A DNA stretch of 64,000 bases from Acanthornis magna (lineage: Eukaryota; Chordata; Aves; Passeriformes; Acanthizidae). The stretch spans positions 2,232,001 to 2,296,000 of the forward strand of contig JAWUZG010000016.1 of assembly GCA_036785705.1 (NCBI GenBank), written 5' to 3'. How positions within the stretch are numbered: the stretch's first letter is position 1; every line of letters begins with the position of its first letter. The notes beneath the pieces were generated by a model. That model was given only the letters and a program-made list of their open reading frames with translations, ran no database searches and was not told where the DNA came from. Shown piece after piece: positions 13,861 to 25,704 of this stretch. A program made the position numbers and the translations under genes.

Positions 13861-14515
13861 TTCAGGGAAACAAAGGTGAGAAAATGAGAAATGCAAAGAA
13901 CTAATTTTGAAAGTGTGAAGAATAGGACTTGTTGAAGCTTAAGCTTGCCAAAAATAGCACTGAAACAACTGCATTTTATGCAGATGAGTTATAATCACAT
14001 GTAAATTGCATTTTTTTTTTCAATTGGATTCACTGTAGCTTTCAATTTAGAGACCTGCTCAAGGTCCCTAAAGGTCTATAATGTCTCCTCCAGCTTTGGC
14101 TCAAAGGCAGAAGACTTTGCTAAAATTATTCATGTGCTGCCTGGCTCCTGAAAAATCAATTAGCCCATACCTTTTGTGCATTAACTACCTGAAAGGGTTT
14201 GAGAGATAAAGAGTGCTGTAGTCATTCACCACAAAGAACAGTTAACCAACCTGCACACCTGGGTACAGTGAAGCAGCTGTAGCTCTGCCTCCATACCATC
14301 TTTTCATTATCTCATAGGCTAAAGAACAGACCAAGTTCTGAATTTTTAGTAATACACAATCTAATTAAGTTATATAATCACGTTAAGAGAGAAGTTTGAT
14401 GTCGAAGTTCAAGAAGTAGAAGAAATCTTCACAGGTTGTGGGGCCTTGAGGAATTGCTTTGCTCCTCTAGACATCATTTTCCCCAACCATTACAAATTCG
14501 TGTGTTGTTACATTC

Positions 14516-14532
14516 TCAGCACCACGGTCTGC
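14516..14532 (+). promoter_or_regulatory. RE1/NRSF (REST)-like motif
   Basis: TCAGCACCACGGTCTGC keeps the full left half-site and central GG of the RE1 consensus (TCAGCACCNNGG) but departs in the right half (TCTG instead of ACAG). About 14 of 16 core positions agree. A partial site may bind REST weakly. Confidence 0.3.
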
Positions 14533-15439
14533 TAGTGACAGAGGAAGGGCTGCTGTAGCTTGTTTGGGATTTCCTACATCTGAGTTAACAGAGAGAAGTA
14601 AAAGGCATGCACACCCTTTTTTCCCTTCCTTGTAATTAGCTGTTAAACTTCCCTATAACTGAGATGAGCCTACAAAAAAAGTCACAGACGCCGAGGTCCT
14701 CACCCTTTTCTGATTTCCGTTTCATTACATGAGCCTGACTTTGAATCTAAAAATTAGGAGCTCAGACTCTCCTCTTAATGTTGCGAGGGCAGTAATCCCT
14801 TTACATAACATGGGGAAATGGCATAATTCTGCCAGACGGCTGCAAACTCAGTGGGGAGCAAAGCATTCAGACCCTTACCTATTGTTTTCCTATCCTGACT
14901 TATCCCAAATAACTTTTTTTCTATGGTTTCTTCTGATTTTAAAATATAATGTAATCCTGGTTTAATTTTTTTTCTCCTGGCCACACATCTGTCTTTTTTA
15001 ATAAGTGCAGGTTTTTATTCAGCTAATGCACTAATTATCAGTGCCCTGAGAGAGATCCACACTGGAATTGCAGATGCAATGGAAAATAGAGCTACAGCAA
15101 AAAGTACAGCAGCTTAAACCTAACTCACGACCTTTTAAGACTTGTGGGTTAGCTCTGTGCTACACATTGTGATAAACTGGAATTTCCTGGCTTTAGCAAA
15201 GAGATACTCATCTCTCTTTGCTCCAAAGCACAAAGCATTTACTGCCAAGCAAAAGGGAAAATCTTCCTTGCCATATGCCAGGCTGATGAGCTGTTTGTAT
15301 TTTCCCCAACAAGATGGACACATACATATTTTATTGTAATTTCTTTATGTTAAATTACGTAACTGTCATGCAGTCAAGAACACCAAAGTAATGAAATCTT
15401 GTAGTACCCAGGAAAGTAAATAACTGCTTGTAATATTAC

Positions 15440-15560
15440 CAGCTTACAGGTGGCAGGGAGGGGCAGAAGCACGGAGGGATTTATGTGACTCGCCAGACGT
15501 GATGAAATGCAGGTCTGCCAGAGCCAGAGATATCCTCTCTCACAGTCTCATGTTTTAATC
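15440..15560 (-). mobile_element. MIR-like SINE remnant
   Basis: The stretch TTACAGGTGGCAGGGAGGGG, then CAGAAGCACGGAGGGATTTA, TGTGACTCGCCAGACGTGAT and GGTCTGCCAGAGCCAGAGAT follows the order of the MIR core read backwards (tail with ACAGATGAGG, then GTGACTTGCCCAAGG, then GCAGAGCCAGGAT). About 120 bp remain. The element predates birds, so the divergence is expected. Confidence 0.55.
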
Positions 15561-16176
15561 CCCAGTCTTTCTTTCTTTCCATTAAGATGAAATATGTTTC
15601 CCTAATCCACAATATTTAAGGGCTTTTCAGGTAAGCCCTGAATCACTGGAATTCTCTGAAGCTTCCTCTGAAAAAAGCAGTGTGTTCAACTAGCATTCAT
15701 GAATATTTTAGCTCATGCCATTATTTTTTTAATATGATAAATATTACAGGGGAGAGGCAGCGAAACTTTGCATTGGGAATAACATGGAATGGGGACAGAG
15801 AATTCAGGGCAACCAGCTTGTTGGTCCTGCCTGTTTACTAAAGCATCTCTCGGTGTGCCAAGGCAGATCACCGTCGTCTGTGTTTTTAAGTCGCTCACAA
15901 CGCCTGTGCTGTGCAGGGAGATTTGCCATACCCTGTGCGTTGCCGTGGGTCCCTGTGCAGTGCCCCTGTCCCCTCCTCGTGTCACCAGCCACCACTAGGT
16001 GATCTTCCATCACCTTCCTCACCGCCCTGCTTCCCAAGGGAGGGTGTAAACAGCCAACAAAATTTTCCACAGAGATGCTATTCATGAAAATATTTTTGCA
16101 CGCGCCGCTTTGCAGCCTGCGAGCTGCAGTTTTGAGTTTCCTGGGAAGAAAGCCTATTAAGCTGCCTTTCTGCGGG

Positions 16177-16190
16177 ATTGCCATAGCAAC
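16177..16190. promoter_or_regulatory. RFX X-box-like motif
   Basis: ATTGCCATAGCAAC fits the RFX X-box pattern RYYNYY-NN-RRNRAC at every position and differs from the palindromic optimum by little. It lies in a GC- and CpG-raised stretch (about 16080-16200) with no repeat, which makes a functional element more likely. Confidence 0.45.
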
Positions 16191-16301
16191 CCTCGCACAA
16201 TGCCAATGGCCCAGATTCCCTTCAGCCCCTTCTTTCTCAACTGACAGCAGTGATTTTAATGCTCCTTGAACCAAATCTTTGCATGCGGAGACCGCTTTGG
16301 G

Positions 16302-16323
16302 AAAAAAAAAAAAAAAAAAAAAA
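16302..16323 (+). repeat. Poly(A) run of 22
   Basis: A homopolymer of 22 adenines followed by GCAAAAAAGC. It could be a retroposon tail, but the sequence upstream matches no transcript I recognise and no flanking target duplication is seen. The run is also why a minus-strand frame crossing it encodes a stretch of phenylalanines. Confidence 0.9.
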
Positions 16324-18565
16324 GCAAAAAAGCTTTTAATCAGGGCTAGTTGTTCTCTTTTCTCTTTCCTTTCTTCCCGGGAAGCGAGTGGGAAGACCTT
16401 TAGCATGGCGTCCCTCTCGGCCCCTTAAAGTCGCAGCTGGATAGTGACCACAAAGCAGTCCCATGTTTAGTATTATTCAGAGTTATGGGACACGCTGGAA
16501 ATTATGGGATTGCTTTGTACAGATATTTACATCTTCGGGCAGGGATGTTGGGAGCACAGCATGGAAATAGAAACAGAGCAATCACAGGAGCACGGCAAAT
16601 TCCCAGTTAAGCGTGAGAGCAGGACTGGGACTCAGAGCAGCAGCTCTCTGTAAAACAGGGCAGGCTGCTCTGCTCATTTTAAGCATCCCAAAGAGGCCAA
16701 TATGTGAATACTGCCAGCTCTGGAAGCTGTAGTAGGGTCCCCCAGTGACACTTGGTAGGGCATAATGCCATAGTCAGGGCTGGCTTGTGGTGAAAGCTGG
16801 TGACATGGGAGATGGGAAAGCAGAGCCAGCACCTGAGGATGCAGCTCCGAGCCAGCTCCCTGCAGGGGTGAAGCCACTCGCCATCTGACCGCAGGCACAC
16901 CCACACCCCGGGTGCCCCGAGCTGCCAGCGAGCCAACATATGGGCAGGCACTTAGACACAGCTCAGGCAGGGAAAGAAATCAATATCACCAGTGTCTCAC
17001 TAATGTGACACAAGCTTTATGGGAAGCAATCCCTGACTGGAGTTGGTGCTGGGGTGCAAGGCTGCCACAGCCCTCAGGCACCCCCTTTCTTTTGCCACTG
17101 TCCCTGTCATCTCCCCTTTTCTCCTGCCTGGCTTTGGAGGGGCCCCATGGCTCATTGGCCACGGCAATGTCACAGAGAGGGTGGCAAGGTGTGGGTAGGC
17201 TGGGGAAGGTCCCTGGAGGTGAGACACCAGGTTAAATACCTGGTGCATTGAGCTGCAGCATCCCAGGGTGCTGCAACCACAGCTATAGAGGGAGCCTGGG
17301 GTGCAAACCCCACCACATGCACCTTCTACAAGGGGAAATAAATCAAAGCTGTACATGTAATGTCATTCCTGCTAACAGACAGACTCCAACCCCTTCCTCT
17401 CAACTGCTCATCCTATCCATTGGCAGCATTCCCCAGCTGCATCCCTGTTTGCTGTAAGCATCTGGCCCTCAGCAAACACAGTTTGCTGCACATTTACGTG
17501 CAGTGCTTAGTGCTCCTGGCTTAAGAGTCTGTGCAAACATTAGAAACAGAGGGAGCTCCTCAGCCACTGAATCCAGCCCTGGGCTATCTCAGGTAACCAT
17601 GTCATGTATGCTAACTAATCCTCCCAGCAGTGCCCAGATGGAGGGATGAGCTGCCTGAGTCTGTCTGGGGAAGGGAACCAAAGTGCGTAGTGAGCAGCAG
17701 AGACCTGAGGGGATTCATCCCCTCCCCATCTGAGCCTGCCCTGGTCAGTAAATGTGAGTGGTTACCGCTCAGACAGGGATCATGTCATCGGTACAAGCAA
17801 ATGGAGCATGGATACAGAAGTGATGACGAGTGGAAACATGCTTTAGGGGAGAAATAGAGGCCAAGTTCTTGTCTGCACGAAACCAAAGAAGCTTTGAGAG
17901 CTGCCCCAGACTGAGGGACCTGAGCCCTCCCTGCATCCCGTGTCTCCCTGTGGATGCTGGATTGACCTGCTTCAACCCTGCTGTGTGTCATGCTCTTTAG
18001 CACTGGTTTCCCTCTGCCCTGTCTCCCCGAAACCTTTTCGGGGTGAGGATGCCAGGCTTTCCCAAAGCTGATCTCTCTCTGCAGCCACATCCTCACATAA
18101 ATCCTACCCTGGCAAGGGCAACCTCCCTCTTTGGGACCTGGGAGAAATAATGTCCCTAAAACAGGAGCCTGTAGAGAGGCTTGAAGCAGCGGAGGTGATG
18201 CAGCAAATTCCCCCGAGCTGTAAATGTATTTATATCCCATCCCATCCGCTTGTGGTGAAAACCCCTTACCAATGCTGTGGATGGGAAGGAAACCATGTTT
18301 GCATTTATCTGCGCTTTCTCCAGCTGGTGGTTTGATGGTTTGTGGGATCTGTCTTTCCCAGCAATCCTCTGTGAGCTGTTTCAGTGCTGGGAGGGTGGAG
18401 AAGGAATGAAATGCTCCCTTGCTGGTTTTCCCTTCCCAGGGAGGCAGAGGGACTGGGCATGCCCCATTGCCCCTCTGCCTGGGCAGCCCTCTGAGCAACA
18501 TGGAGGGCAGCAGTGGAGGTGGGAGAAGGATGGGATGGATGGGACAGTTTAGGGAAATTTTCATA

Positions 18566-18596
18566 GTCTTACATAGCCTTAGAGGCTATGTAAGAC
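18566..18596. repeat. Perfect 13-bp inverted repeat (hairpin)
   Basis: GTCTTACATAGCC (18566-18578) and GGCTATGTAAGAC (18584-18596) are exact reverse complements around a 5-base loop. It is too short for a microRNA precursor. It could be the collapsed end of a MITE-like element or a cruciform-forming site. Confidence 0.9.
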
Positions 18597-18690
18597 AAGC
18601 CTTACAAGCTTTCTTTTCATTGAATTTCCCTCATATATCTGCCACTAAATATGTCTGGATGAACTATCGTCTATCTTATCATTTCTCAGG

Positions 18691-18740
18691 AAAAAAAAAA
18701 AGAAAAGGAAAAAAAAAAAGAAAAGAAAAAATAAGAAAGA
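18691..18740 (+). repeat. A-rich low-complexity tract
   Basis: About 50 bases of A runs broken by single or double G (AAAAGAAAAGG patterns). Simple sequence with no gene. Confidence 0.9.
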
Positions 18741-21700
18741 TAAAGTTCCCACAGGGTTTCACCTAGTATAAATATAACCTTCCTCCCATTCAGAAAGATA
18801 ACAGCCTGCACAAAATGAATTTTTACAGAATGATTTGCCACTGTGGGAGCCAGGCTGGGTCCCAGTTTGACCACTCGCATTATCTCTGTGCCCATATGGG
18901 GCTGGAGGTGCCATATACAGGCAGAGCTCCTGGCTCAGCCGGCTGGAGAGGCTGCTTCACTGCTCTCACTCAGCAGGTCTCAAAGACAGAACAGCACAAA
19001 TATTTGTGTGTGAAGTAGAAAATAAATCGTGCATTTTGCTGGAGGACTGGTGGCATTTGTTTTATCCTGCTATGCCTGCAAATGTTTGTAAACACTGCGT
19101 CAATTTGCCATACTACAGAAAAGCTCAGGATTCAGCGCTTTAAATCCTGTGTTGAGGCTTGAGATATGTCTCTTTTTAAGGAGGTCTTCGAGGACCACTC
19201 ATGCTCCAAAAAGTATGGTTTGTTTGTGTGAGTCTGCCTGTGTTTTCACCCTGAACATGCCACAGCTAAGGGCAGTGAGGGAGGTGCATGGCCTCCTGAA
19301 CATCTCTGTCCATCCAGGGACACACAGATGTCATCTCAGCAGAAAACACAAGTTTCTGCCATAGCTCTTCATGTGGCTCGTGCCACAGACCCAGCCAAGG
19401 TTGCTCCACACTGAAATCAAGGCTTTTAAACAAGAACCAGGTTAGAAATTCAAGAAGCTGGAGAAAGTCCATATAAAGCTGGCAGGAGACACACAAAACA
19501 CCACAATATCCCCCCTGCAACAGATTATAAAGGTTTATAATCCAGACTGCAGAAAACAACACTTGAAATCCCATTTTTCCAGGCTGCCTGTCCCACTGGT
19601 GACATGGGGTCTCCAGCATATGCCCTGCTCCTTCACATGCTGCCTTCACATGCCCCTTCTTACTCCCCCTAATCCCATATGTGTCCCACAAGGCTGCACC
19701 CCTCAGCTGGGGTTTAGTAAAGATGGAAAACTGCCAGAAAGACAGGGAGAAGCTCCATGGATATGTGAAATAACAAAGTACTGCACATTGCTAACCATTT
19801 GCACATTGGCGAGGAGGCAATGGCCCTTCCTTGGGTAGCCCTTCCACAGGGTGTGGTGTTTCATAGCTTGGAGCAGGCATGAAAGCATGCCTGAGGGAGG
19901 AGGGAATCTCCTTCCCAAACCTCTCCTGAAGTGATGTTTGCCCAACATTCTGCTGGAAAAGGTGCTGAGCTCATCCTCTGCTGGGAATACTCCTGGCAAC
20001 TTGCTGGCTCATGCCATGTCTGCTCTGCCAGGCCCTCACCCTGCCAGCAGCAGAGGAACTACAGGGCTTCTTAGGGCAAAGTCCCCCAGAGCCACTGAGC
20101 ATCTCCTTTTTGTATGTCCAACATCCCACCTGGAGTTCCAAGAACTAGTGCGAAGATGTCGGTCAGCTGCTGGGCTGGCGCTACAACCTGCAGGCTGATA
20201 GGCCCTCATAAATACTACTGGCTAAAGCTGTGAGGGGCTATCTGTGTTTCTTTTTATTGTGGAATAAAGCCGAAGAAGCCGAGAGCCTGAGTCATATGGG
20301 TGTGTAACACCACCAATAGTTTTTATGAGACTGAGCCTTTTGGCGAGACACTCACTTCAGCTGCTTGCTTGACCCAACTGAGCTGTACATGGCATGGAGG
20401 TTGTCAGAAAATCCTTGTCTTCCATGTTAAAATCAGCGCTTGGGATACAGCTACCCACCACTCATGTCCCTGATTTATGACACACATAAACCATGAGATT
20501 ACTAATTTTGTCTAATTCACTTACATATTTAAAAGGTGCATGTATCCGAAATCTGATTGTTGTGTGGGCCCTGGCTTTACTTAAAGGCTGAGGTCTCACC
20601 CCTCACCTGAGAATTTTCTATTATTGCCAAGTGTGCCCCTATGTATTTTATCTTTCCCTTTAAAGCTGGCAAAGCCTAACTCTACTGTTTGTTTGGGTTT
20701 GGGTTTTTTTTTTTTTTGTCATGAGTGGAAAACAGGCAGGAGGTCTGTTTATGACTTCTTGTTGGCCTTTAATGAAATACTTCACATTTTATGCCCCATT
20801 TTTTTCAAATAACACTGACTAGTGAAGCTTGATTTAGTACTCCCAGCTGTTCTGCATGGTTAATCTGTGAATGCTTCTAGAAGAGCAATGCAAGATGAGA
20901 CATAAATATATATATTCCCTTACTGGGACCTGCAGCATTTCGCCTGATTTCTTGGGTAGCAACATCTCCTTTGTATGCAGCTCTCATGTCTTGCCTGCAT
21001 CCAGGATAGTACCCGATCCAAGCATACACTATAATTTGTGTCCTGTTGGAGCGTGTTCCCAGAAAAAGCCCTACATGAGTCATATCACTCTCCCAAACTC
21101 CCTGCCTGCTGCCAAGACGTCCAGCTGCATGAGGAGGAAGCACAAACTGTCACATGGGGATCTTTTGACGGTGGTGTCCTGTCAGCCTTGTGCTTGTCAG
21201 AGCCTCCTCAGGCAGTGCTCGCCAGGCTGTGCTGACTGATTTGCAGCAAGGCTTGCTTTGCTGTAGGAGATGTGTGGTAACGAATTCCCTCTGGGTCACC
21301 TTCATCTGCAGCAGAAAACCAGACAGATGGGGCCTGAGGGAAGCATTTCCATAATGAAAGAGAGGCAGAGTACCTCCAAGGATGGCAGGAGTTCCCTTGT
21401 ATTAATAACATTCTTAAATAACGGGCACTTTTGATAATCTTTCCTCACTAGCTACTCTCCTCAGAAGTCCCTTCATTCAGTTTTAGTGCATCCCCTTTGA
21501 TGCACTTGAGTTTTCTCACAGCCTCATTCAGAAATTTTTATTGTATTTCAGTTCCTTTGCGGACTCATTCATTGTTTGCTGCAGCTCCAACATGGCTGTT
21601 AATGGTGCAGGTGTGTTGCTATCCCATCCATCAGTGGTTCCTGCTGCAGATGTTGGGTTTAGCCTCAGTGACACTCAGACTGTTGTTTTCCCCGTGAGAT

Positions 21701-22689
21701 GAACCGAAACAAACAAGACACATTTGAGGTGCAGGGTAAGGAGCTGGAAGAAGGCAAGAGTGGGAGGAAACAAGCAAGTGGTTTACATGGAAATATCTTT
21801 CAAATGGCTCATTTTCTGTCATTTAAAGTACAAAGACTAATGCACAATAGGAAATGTCGTTACTCCAGCAATATTTCTTGACCACTCACTGTCAGAAGTT
21901 TTCAATGTGTTATGTCCTTCCATGTATGTGCATGTTTTACATGGAATGGTAATGTGCTGCTGCTCAGTTTTACAGTGATAAAAACCACACCCTTGGGGCA
22001 AAACACTTGGCTTCTTGTGCTTTAAAGAGTGAGGAGGAGAATGCCCACCTGTGAAAATCACTTTGTTGCCTGTGGCGGGAGGTGGCTTGTGTTAATCTCT
22101 ACCCCAAAGTAACCCAGACCACTGGAGGAGGCTGATGCCGTCTCACTAATTTGCCTTGTTTTGTGTTTTTGTGCATTTTTCTGCTGCAGATTCTCTGCAG
22201 ACTCAGAAAACTTTTACAGAACACAAGAGTGACAGTGAAGACACCGGTTTGTTCGTTGTGCTGCCAGCTGCAGAGGGCTAGAAGTGATGAGACTGACTTG
22301 AAGATCACAAGTCCTGAAATGATATTCATTTTTCACATTTGCCTCCTCCACTTGGAGCCTCCAGCTACAGCCAGTGCCATATTTTCAATTTTTTTCAGCA
22401 AAAAGGGTGCAATTAAAAAAGTAAAAAGAGGGATGGGATAATTTTCAAGAGGAGAATATGTAGGAAAACAGCAACTACAGCGAGCATGATAAAGCCAAAG
22501 AAGGTGGTAATGCTGCTTTAAAAAGTTTTGGAATTTAATTTAATTTTCAACTGTGTTTCATTCCTTATCTTCTGCCTTTACCTAATTTTTGTCCAAGCTA
22601 AATCTGCTGTTGCTAAGACTTCCGGGACAGAAATTCATGTTTCTAAGGGCCATTACAGTTGACACAGCAGGACTTCTGCTGAAAACTAA
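18741..22689. other. Noncoding, nothing recognised
   Basis: Short overlapping frames only (141 codons at most, 19266-19691 minus), none with a domain. A T14 run preceded by GGGTTTGGG lies near 20700. No repeat family is recognised. Confidence 0.55.
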
Positions 22690-22841
22690 TCTGAAGTGAA
22701 GGTTGGGTCTGGAGGACACCCTGGCGCTTATTGCCATGCCCCTGGCCGCTGGGTCACAGAGTGTTCGGTGGAGCTCAGCTCGGAGCATAAGGGTTGCGAT
22801 TGTGCTGCTGTGGTGGGTGGCGAGAGACAGCCTGTTCCTAT

Positions 22842-22880
22842 GGGCAGGGGGGAGGGATGCGGGGCGGAGGGGGCTGGGGG
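22842..22880 (+). other. G-quadruplex-forming motif
   Basis: The plus strand carries GGG, GGGGGG, GGG, GGGG, GGGGG and GGGGG in 39 bases, separated by loops of one to four bases (CA, A, ATGC, CGGA, CT). This far exceeds the usual four-tract requirement. Its position inside the CpG-rich block fits a nucleosome-free regulatory region. Confidence 0.8.
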
Positions 22881-22916
22881 AGGAGAGCTTCATTTGCCGC
22901 TGCTCCCAGGGCCCTT

Positions 22917-22953
22917 AATTGCAGCAGCATACATGGTGATAAGCTGCTGAATT
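22917..22953. repeat. Imperfect 12-bp inverted repeat
   Basis: AATTGCAGCAGC (22917-22928) and GCTGCTGAATT (22943-22953) pair with one bulged base around a 14-base loop. The pairing does not extend further, so a microRNA precursor is unlikely. It sits at the start of the CpG-rich block. Confidence 0.6.
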
Positions 22954-25704
22954 GCCTTTCATCGGCCGGGAAACCCAGCATGTGAAAAAATTCGGTCTGT
23001 CATTGTCTGCTTGCACAGCTCGCTGCCTGCCCCGCCAGTCTGCACACAGGACGGGAAAATAAAGGCAAATATTACCGCCGCTCCAGGAGCCATCACCGCT
23101 TCGGGGGGCCAGGGGAGGTGGAAGGATCAAGGTGGTGGAAACCAGCTCACGTTGGCCGCGTTGCATGCTTCATTTGCCCTCCTTTAGGGCAGAGCTCCGC
23201 GGCAGAGCTGTTTCCGCAGCTGCGGGTGAACATCTGGGCCGTACGCGCTCAGAGCCAGCGGTGGCACACGCGAGAGCCACCGCGAGTGGGGACAGCTTCC
23301 CTTGGATTTCACAGCTCCCAGGCCCAGCTCCTGGGCACCGAGAATTTGCAGTGAACCTGTAGTTTGCTTGTTTATTTATCTAGCTCATCCTGTGACTTCC
23401 AAGGAACAGTTGCCTTGTCCTTATGCTAATTCAAGCCTCGCTGAATAAAGAGGCTTTTTTCCCCCTCATCCCGTCCTGCGAGAGGTCATCTTTATTCAAG
23501 AGCCATGAATGATGTGCGCCGGGTACTAATCGGGCACAAAGAGCCCCGTCCCGAGCCAGCCAAGCGTACAGCTGTCCTTTTGTTCGCAGGGATGGAGAGA
23601 GAACCTAAAAAGTGCTCCTGCCCCAGGGACAATAGCAGCGGGCTCGAGAGACGCCTGAGATTTGGCAGGGCCCCTCTTTCCTGGCGCTAAAGGGCCTTTA
23701 TTAAACATAAATCATGTCAGCTGCTGCCGCAGCCTTTCTCAGCTTATGAAAGATTCCCCTTTACTGCTTAAATGACACGATGGAAAGGAATTGCTCTGAA
23801 ATACCCCAAAGACCAAAGCAATGGAGCAGGTTGGGGACAAATGACACTTCTGACCGTTTAATAGTAATGCTCATCTGTCGCTGTTACAATGATGCTTGCA
23901 GCTGGGTTAGGTTTTTAAGCTGGCTGATGATTCAATGTGCTTTATTGATTTTGTGTTGGCTTGAAATGTCACAAGGTCATAAGGACAAATTTTATACCTG
24001 TGAGTTATGAAGAATGACATGGAGCCCTACAAGCCCTGGGATAAATATGCTCCCATATGTTATCACTGGAAAATTGTGATGCCTTGGGCATAATAACTAA
24101 GTATAGAGCATCTCTGGAAAGAGAGTGTCATACCTCTGTCAGGAGAATAATTATTTTACTCTCTTATTCAGTGATGTACGACCTGACTGCAGCATTTCCC
24201 TGGGCTGGGGAGCAAACGCTCTTTCTTCTTCCCCTTGTAAATAAAAGGGCATTCTGAGTATAAGGAACAAAATTGCTCATGGAAAATGGGTAGCTTCAAG
24301 CACTGTTGTTGGCAATTCCTGTCCCTCACTAGGCTGCGTGTGCTTCTGGGCAAGGAAATGTCACTGGGAGTGCAAGACATGGCAGCCACTGAAGCTTTGG
24401 GCAAGATATAGATGTGTCAGGAGGAGTTTGATGTCCCTCTGGAATTTCAGGCAGTTGGATGCTGGTTGTGTCTGGAATTAAGTAGTGAATAACTTAAAGT
24501 CTTACCTGGAGGGCACCCTTCAAGGTATAATTGTCCAGGCTCATCTTCTGCTTCTCATACAGAGATGAACCAGCCAAATGCAGGCAGTTACCAGCTATGC
24601 ACTGTCTATAAATATGTATATCCACCTGTTGTTTAAATCTGCACTTTAATAGCAGTGATAGCTGATTCAGACCGTGTCTTGCACATCCCTCCTCCCCTCC
24701 TGCTTGCATTCACCTTTGTTTCCCTTGAGCTGGCACACCTGGCTGTGCAGCTCTCCTGCTTGCCACAAACAGCTGTCACAAGGATGGCATTTCTGTCCCA
24801 CAGGCTCCCCTGCCACTGTTGTGCTCACTGTCATTCAGTGTCTCACTAACTCTTGCAGGCTGGGCACGGCAGGGCTGCACAGGCATGGAATCAGTCCATG
24901 CATCTGCACTGCACACTGGAACAGGTAATTCCATAGGTGGCATTAGTCCCCTACTTCTGTATCAGTGCAATGCTCCATGATCATCACCTTGTGGAATCTG
25001 GGAAAGCATATAAGAGGCTTTCACAGGTGAGGTCCTGCTGGCACTGGGTAACAAGCAGAGCTCCTTCTTTGTATAATGAGCTTCTTTTTCATGTTTTCAA
25101 CACATTGTCAGGTTTTGACAAGGATCCCCACCAATCTCCCAAGGATTCATAAATAACTGAGCCTACAGCTCTATGCATCATGTCACAGCTCCTCTCTGCA
25201 GAACAAGACATTGCTCTGACCATCCTGATCACCACGTTTGCAAAAAACTGCGTTGACTGTTCCATATTTTCCAGGCTGGATTTAGGTCTGATTTGGTCCT
25301 GCCATATTTTATTGCAAGTTATTCAAGTCAGTGAAGAGTTGCTTAGTTTGCACTAGCAATAACTTCGGCCCTGAATCTGCAATAATTTATTCCCTTTTAA
25401 GAAAGAAAAGGTATTGTCTGCACACCACTGGGACATTTGCAGAGAATGTAAAGTCTCTTATCCAGTGGTTGTTGCTCCTTGCATTTGATATTTGCCTCGT
25501 GAAGATCTGGGTGACATGGCACTCAAATGAAGATTATTCAGAAAGACACATTTTTCCTGACATGAGTAATAGGCTGGAAAAAGGGCTAATGGAGTGTTAG
25601 TAACCAGAGGCCAGTCGTCACATTGCTGTCTTCACAAAACTCATCTGTATGAAATGCTCATCTTTTTTACAGGTGCCATGAAACTTCAGTTTCCTCCTAA
25701 ATAA

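Larger units (their letters stand above)
10993..15439. other. Noncoding, AT-rich, with candidate regulatory motifs
   Basis: No frame exceeds about 100 codons and none looks coding. Besides the CTCF-like site (12440), the block at 13420-13860 and the RE1-like site (14516), the stretch at 15015-15045 (CAGCTAATGCACTAATTATC) is a compact homeodomain-like cluster. No further repeat is recognised. Confidence 0.5.
15561..18565. other. Noncoding; X-box stretch and long chance frames
   Basis: It contains the X-box at 16177 and the poly(A) run at 16302. A 200-codon minus frame (15804-16406) crosses that run. A 259-codon minus frame (17785-18564), the longest open frame in the window, has proline- and serine-rich low-information sequence, no domain and no clear promoter. 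I do not call either as a gene. Confidence 0.5.
22690..23700. promoter_or_regulatory. CpG-rich block, candidate promoter or developmental enhancer
   Basis: This is the most CpG-rich kilobase in the window. I count roughly 19 CpG between about 23080 and 23300 and about a dozen more between 23460 and 23690, where most of the window has almost none. GC content is also raised. The block holds a G-quadruplex motif (22842-22880), the inverted repeat at 22917-22953, and AATAAAG/CTTTATT homeodomain-like pairs near 23442-23498. No coding exon is recognised. It could be the island promoter of an unannotated noncoding RNA, the 5' end of a gene with distant coding exons, or an orphan CpG island enhancer. 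Confidence 0.5.

Noticed and set aside
15804..16406. 200-codon minus-strand frame
   Set aside because: It crosses the 22-base A run, giving a run of phenylalanines, and continues through an X-box regulatory stretch. No domain.
17785..18564. 259-codon open frame on the minus strand, longest in the window
   Set aside because: There is no recognisable domain, composition is proline/serine-rich and low in information, and overlapping plus-strand frames share the same GC-raised region. Length alone is compatible with chance over 64 kb.
22917..22953. Hairpin considered as a microRNA precursor
   Set aside because: The stem is only about 12 bp and does not extend. Precursors need roughly 30 bp.
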